From: Berberis thunbergii
Lineage: Eukaryota; Streptophyta; Magnoliopsida; Ranunculales; Berberidaceae
Reading direction: 5' to 3'
DNA length: 64,000 nt
NCBI GenBank assembly: GCA_003290165.1
Contig: QNQO01000654.1
Location: 590,101 to 654,100, forward strand
The position numbers and the translations under genes are program-made. The stretch's first letter is position 1. Every line of letters begins with the position of its first letter. Below the pieces are notes generated by a model. That model was not told where the DNA came from, searched no databases, and saw only the letters and a program-made list of their open reading frames with translations. Positions 59,838 through 64,000 of this stretch are shown in pieces.

Positions 59838-61316
59838 GAGCCCTTCTAGGCAGGGGCGGAGCCAGGATTGCAGATAAAGAGGGGCAAACAATACATAACT
59901 ATTTACGAAAATATAAAAAAATTGGATTTTTACAATCATATTTTGCAATCAGGGTGATATGGCGTGATCGTGAAAAAATGATGATTAATTCAACCATACA
60001 AACAATATACATGACATGATTAATTCAATTGTAGCTAGCTAATTAAGAGTTTTCCTTTTTACTTGAAGAAAACAGAAGCAGACATACTGGTATAAGATGA
60101 GAGTTGGCGAGGAGCAGACCTCTAGCTTTCTTTTTGGCTTTGAGGTAGCAGAACGATATAGTCCAAGTCCAAGGAGTAGTAGCAGCAGTAGGTTGACTGG
60201 ACTGGATGGATTCAAATGAATTTGTCGAACAACAATTTTATTTTTTAAATCCTCCTTCCTCTTCTCCTCTTGCTTTATCTGTCTGTCCGTCTCATCTTCT
60301 TTGAAACTCACTCCTAAGTCAGAGCCTCCAAGGATAACACTTACACAACCAGCCCACTCTCTTTTGTCTTCTTATTCTTGTCTGTCTTCTTGAAAGGGAA
60401 ATATATGTGTGTATAGAGAGAGAAAGTTTTTTCCTTTTGAGCTAGCTCAGGTAAAGCATACAAACAGCAACTTAACTTAATCGACCTACGACCATCGTGT
60501 TTTCTAACCGCCCCAAACCCAACTGATTACTTTTAATTTTGAAAGATCAGAGATAAAGCAAAGCAGATCAGATCCCAACCCCCAATTAATCTAATGTGTT
60601 AACTAATCTTTTATGATTTATGACTCTTACCACCATATGCTAGCTGAGTCAGAAATAAGATAATATTATTTTTTCTTTTCCTTATTATTTTTTAACAAAA
60701 CAAAAGAAAACCAATGATGATGACAATGTAAATTTCCTCGACCGGTCTCCAACCCAATTAAAATTTTAATATGAATATAATCACATGGGAAGCAAACCCA
60801 CCATGTATGATACATCTCTACTGGTTTCTTTGTTGCTCTCTGCGTGTGTAGGGGGTGAATGGATTAAAATGAGTTGGTAGGAATTAATAGAGAGATTGAA
60901 AGATTAAAAAAAAAAAAAAAAAAAGAGAGAGGGTAGGAATTAAAAATAAAGATATTAAAAAATAAAGAGATCGAGTGGGTTTGGGATTGGTGAGGGTGGA
61001 GTTAAAAAAATTGTTATTTTACTTTTTACTGGAGTCAGAAGTCAAGATTTCATAAGGGGGGCAACATTAAATTTTAAATGGGAGGCAATGAAAAAAATAT
61101 AAGTAATTTAATAAAAAAAATTTAAAAGATAAGGGGGGCAATTGACCCCCTTACCTAACACATGGATCCGCCCATGCTTCTAGGGAGCGAGGGAGGGCGC
61201 CAGGAAGGGGTGTGTAATCACCCATCCTCCTCGAGATAAGAGATGTCATGCGTCTTGAAGGGATGGATGGTTACACCCCTCCCTCGCGCCCTCCACCTCG
61301 CCCCCTAGAATTTTCG
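59838..61316. mobile_element. MULE-type MITE, split by a hAT element
   Basis: The outer element is 59838-59850 plus 61185-61316 (145 bp). It starts GAGCCCTTCTAGG and ends CCCTAGAATTTTCG, flanked by a perfect 9-bp duplication TGCATTTAG (59829-59837 and 61317-61325). Copy A has the uninterrupted site GATGCATTTAGAGTTCC (about 45115-45131). Confidence 0.9.
59851..61176. mobile_element. 1.3-kb non-autonomous hAT element
   Basis: It starts CAGGGGCGGAGCCAGG and ends with the reverse of CATGGGCGGATCCATG, flanked by a perfect 8-bp duplication CTTCTAGG (59843-59850 and 61177-61184). No transposase is seen. A 90-codon minus-strand frame (60311-60039, MSFKEDETDRQIKQEEKRKE) is unassigned. It sits inside the MULE-type MITE. 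Confidence 0.9.
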
Positions 61317-62435
61317 TGCATTTAGAGTTCCAGAGTAAATGATCTTAGTGACTACTAGCTTGATCTATGGCTCTTTACTGCTTCTAATTGGCTCTTTCGT
61401 ACATTAAAGCTTATAGTTGTATATTGCTTTCTCCTAGATGTGAACCCTCAAGGGGTTGGGAGTTCCATTTTGTTGACCCTGTGGTAAATCAAGGTCACAA
61501 GGGTGAGTCTAATTTTGTTAACCCTATCAATTTTGTTAACTCTATTTTTCTCTCCCACTTTCTTCCCTCCATCATCTATCTCTTATATATTTTGAGCAAT
61601 TCTATACTACCTTGTTTTGGTGACACTTTTGTGTCTATTTTGGGGTTTTTTTATACATTTTTTAGCCTTTGTTTTTAATACAATCACAAAACACCATCCA
61701 TAGAAAAGGTAGAAGTGTCAAAAATAACCCAAAGAGACACCGAAACAAGGCAGTGTAGAATTTTCTGTTTTTTTCTCTATGCAAAAGGGAAAAATGCAAA
61801 ATCTCTCACCCCATATGTGAACAATTGAACTCCATATTTCCCCTCATTTTATTCTCAGCGTTCAAATAAAAAAAAAAATTTGCAATCACCAAATCTTGAC
61901 GGTGGTACAATACTTATTGAATACAAAGAACAAAATGCATTTTGACCCGTCGTAGTTCTCAATCATTTCGTCGATGGTATTTATGTTTTCTTCAATTTGT
62001 TCAAGTAAATGTGAAATAAAATTAATTATTGGTAGTATACTAATAGTCTAGGGGTGTATTCAATTAAGAATTTAAAAGAATACATCTAAATTCAGGGGTA
62101 TTCAATATAAATTATGAATGATTGTTTTAAAATACATTAAAATCATAGGGTATTTAATTCATGATTTTCAAAAGTCCACCAAAATCAAAGGAGTATTAAA
62201 AAATTGTGAATTTTGATGGATTTGTCAAATTAATGAAAGGATTTGTGACTGGAAGGGGTATAAATCCAACATCTCCCCCTCGAATTCTCAATCGCTCTCT
62301 CCATTTTCTCTCACATTCTTTTTTTCTTCTTTTTCTTCGCTGAGAACACAATAACCCTCACAAAAACCTCTCTCTCTAATGGATGACAATGATGAGTTTA
62401 AAGATCTGTACATCGACATCCTCAACCCCAAATAG

Positions 62436-62929
62436 TGAAGACAATTGGAAAATCCGTTCCTTTTTTATCATGAGGACAAGTACTTTTTTGAGGTGAATAC
62501 TCGAATCAGCGGTTTGAAACTTTGAAGCCTAGGAGAAAACAGTGAAGACGATTGGAAATTCGTTCCTTGTATACACATAGTAGGAGAGAAGAACATAGGA
62601 TAGTAATTTTAAGGTTAAAGAGGTAAAACAAAAGGAAGTTTTGGCTATTTTATAAATTGTGTGTGAACTCAGGATATAAATAAGGTATAAAGAGTAGTTT
62701 TTCAAACTACAAAGTATGATTTGTAAATATTTTCCACTTTAAGATACCAGGAGTAAAAAATGAATTTATAAAATATGATATGAAGGGTAGTTTTTCAAAC
62801 TACAGAGTATGATTTGTAAATATCTTTCACTTTAGGATACCACGAGTAAATAACTCAAAAAAAACAGAGAAAATAAAAGGATTGTACTTCAGAATACATT
62901 TTCTTTTAATTTACAACTAAATTGTACAA
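62436..62929. other. Non-coding duplicated DNA
   Basis: It matches the region around 47290-47400 in part. A direct repeat (TTTTTCAAACTACA.AGTATGATTTGTAAATAT) occurs at 62698-62730 and 62790-62822. No gene is seen. Confidence 0.5.
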
Positions 62930-63085
62930 CCCTGATTCTAGAGAGCGAGGTGGGGGCGAGACCCGCCCACCACCATCCATCATCCTCAAAAATGCGCTTA
63001 TGGGCATCATCTGGAGAATGATGAATGGTGGTGGGTGGCCCTCACCCCCACCTCACTCTCTCTCCCTCGCTCCCTAGAAAGGCTC
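62930..63085. mobile_element. 156-bp MULE-type MITE
   Basis: The right end reversed is GAGCCTTTCTAGGGAGCGAG and the left end is CCTGATTCTAGAGAGCGAGG. The flanks ATTGTACAA (62921-62929) and ATTGTATAA (63086-63094) are a 9-bp duplication with one difference. It belongs to the same family as 46715 and 59838. Confidence 0.8.
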
Positions 63086-63395
63086 ATTGTATAATGACAA
63101 GGCCAGATGGATTGATCAACCAATATAACAGTCTAGATTACTTAGACCATGTGACCTTGAATTAAGACAAGGTCAAATAATGCTTGGAGGGTCGCACTAA
63201 ATGTACGAAATTTTCAAACAATACTCTTTTTCAAAATAGGAATATTGTTGTTGATACATCAAACATCACATTTATATGATAAACTTGGAATGTCTGTGTT
63301 TCTTTATTTAAACCTAATAGATGTTATTGACTTTGATATTAACATTTGATTAGGATCCGTACATCTGTCTTCTCTTGGCTTCACACTATATAAAT

Positions 63396-63474
63396 GAGCG
63401 GCTGCACACATCTCGAAGGGGATGGAGGGTTCCAACCCCTCCCTCCCGCGTTTCCTCGCCAATTAGAATTCCCC
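63396..63474. mobile_element. Degenerate MULE-type MITE
   Basis: GAGCGGCTGCACACATC to TCGCCAATTAGAATTCCCC, absent from the matching site in copy A (about 47936). It resembles the family in its ends and GGGTTCCAACCCCTCCC centre. No 9-bp duplication is visible, and flanking DNA is deleted. Confidence 0.5.
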
Positions 63475-64000
63475 TAAAAACATAAAGCAAAATGAATACT
63501 ACACTAAATCAGTAGGCTCAGTCAAAATAAAATAAATAGTCAAATTCAAAGGAAAAGCTATAGCTCAACCACCAATATAAATATGGAACTGACCAGAAAT
63601 AAAATAAAATCCACATCCATAGATTATCTATGCAAAGTAATTGTTCGATTTAAATAGGCACATTTATGTAACTATTTTGAAATATTTGATTAACAACATG
63701 ACTTAATTGATTATCACTTACATAAATTTTTATGTTGTTTTTCACATCGATTATTTCTCACCTAATTATTGGATTCTAATTCATGAAGCGCTTTTTGCTT
63801 TTCCGGATCTCATTCTATGATCTCAACCAAAAAATTGAGCATTCAATTAAGATGGCTTCAATCAACTATAATGCATGACAAGGACATCCATTACGTGTTA
63901 CTATTTTTATTTATTTTCCTGGAAACTAGGTAGAGTTTTAAGGATCCCTAAAAAACATATTCACTAATATGTAAAAGAAATTTCAAGCAAACTTTAAGTT
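63475..64000. other. Duplicated KCS-upstream sequence
   Basis: It aligns with 48100-48545 and 13092-13566 and contains no gene within the window. Confidence 0.6.

Larger units (their letters stand above)
56833..63950. repeat. Segmental duplication, copy B
   Basis: Partner of 37047-48545. It keeps the empty site for the solo LTR at 58270-58274 and lacks copia. It has gained a MULE-type MITE with a nested hAT element (59838-61316) and two further MULE-type MITEs, and has lost about 1 kb around 62435. It ends near 63950, equivalent to 48545, about 85 bp before where a second KCS copy would start, so such a copy may lie just outside the window. Confidence 0.9.

Overview
The window is nuclear DNA of a flowering plant, most likely a eudicot. 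It is AT-rich, has plant-type GT/AG introns, and is dominated by plant transposable elements: Ty1-copia, Ty3-gypsy, L1-type LINEs with an RNase H domain, CACTA, hAT, MULE-type and Tourist-type MITEs, and a tRNA-derived SINE. No intact host gene was found. Every recognisable host coding sequence is broken, partial, or a captured exon fragment inside or beside a mobile element. No CRISPR array, rRNA gene or functional tRNA gene was seen.

Layout. 1-4575: repeats related to a locus that recurs at 12.4-13.6, 48.2-48.5 and 63.5-63.9 kb, with a reverse-strand SINE (303-665) and a 547-bp tandem duplication (1014-2144). 4576-11698: a complete CACTA element with a 3-bp target duplication (AGG). It carries minus-strand exon fragments of at least four unrelated host genes (auxin response factor, PLAC8 protein, 4CL-like ligase, ABCB transporter) plus a LINE remnant. 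11.7-15.3 kb: LINE remnants and repeats. 15340-17250: the left end of a second CACTA family, interrupted by a hAT-like element carrying BRWD/PHIP-type WD40 exons. 19.6-28.2 kb: a plus-strand mosaic of exon fragments (ECA3-like Ca2+-ATPase, glutamate-receptor-like channel, ABC1-like kinase, family 1 beta-glucosidase). A 3.9-kb LTR-like element splits a GLR exon with a perfect 5-bp duplication and itself holds a mitochondrial EF-G fragment and a LINE remnant. 28.55-37.04 kb: a long, decayed LINE with an unclassified 1.85-kb insertion.

37.05-48.5 and 56.83-63.95 kb are two copies of a segmental duplication. Copy A received a solo LTR (TSD ATATC) and then, inside it, a nearly complete Ty1-copia element (TSD GCTAT). 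Copy B preserves the empty site. Both copies carry a Tourist-like fold-back MITE and a PIF/Harbinger-like element. Very small MULE-like MITEs (GAGCC...TTCTAGG termini) are found at 46.7 kb in A and at 59.8, 62.9 and 63.4 kb in B. Between the copies lie a 3-ketoacyl-CoA synthase pseudogene (48631-49660), a LINE ORF1 fragment that cuts off its C-terminus, and a minus-strand Tat-type Ty3-gypsy element lacking integrase and one LTR, which itself carries a CACTA-type MITE.

The most notable material is the repeated capture of host exons by three different kinds of element and the well-resolved order of nested insertions. These calls come from reading the sequence. Family names rest on motif recognition, not on a database search.
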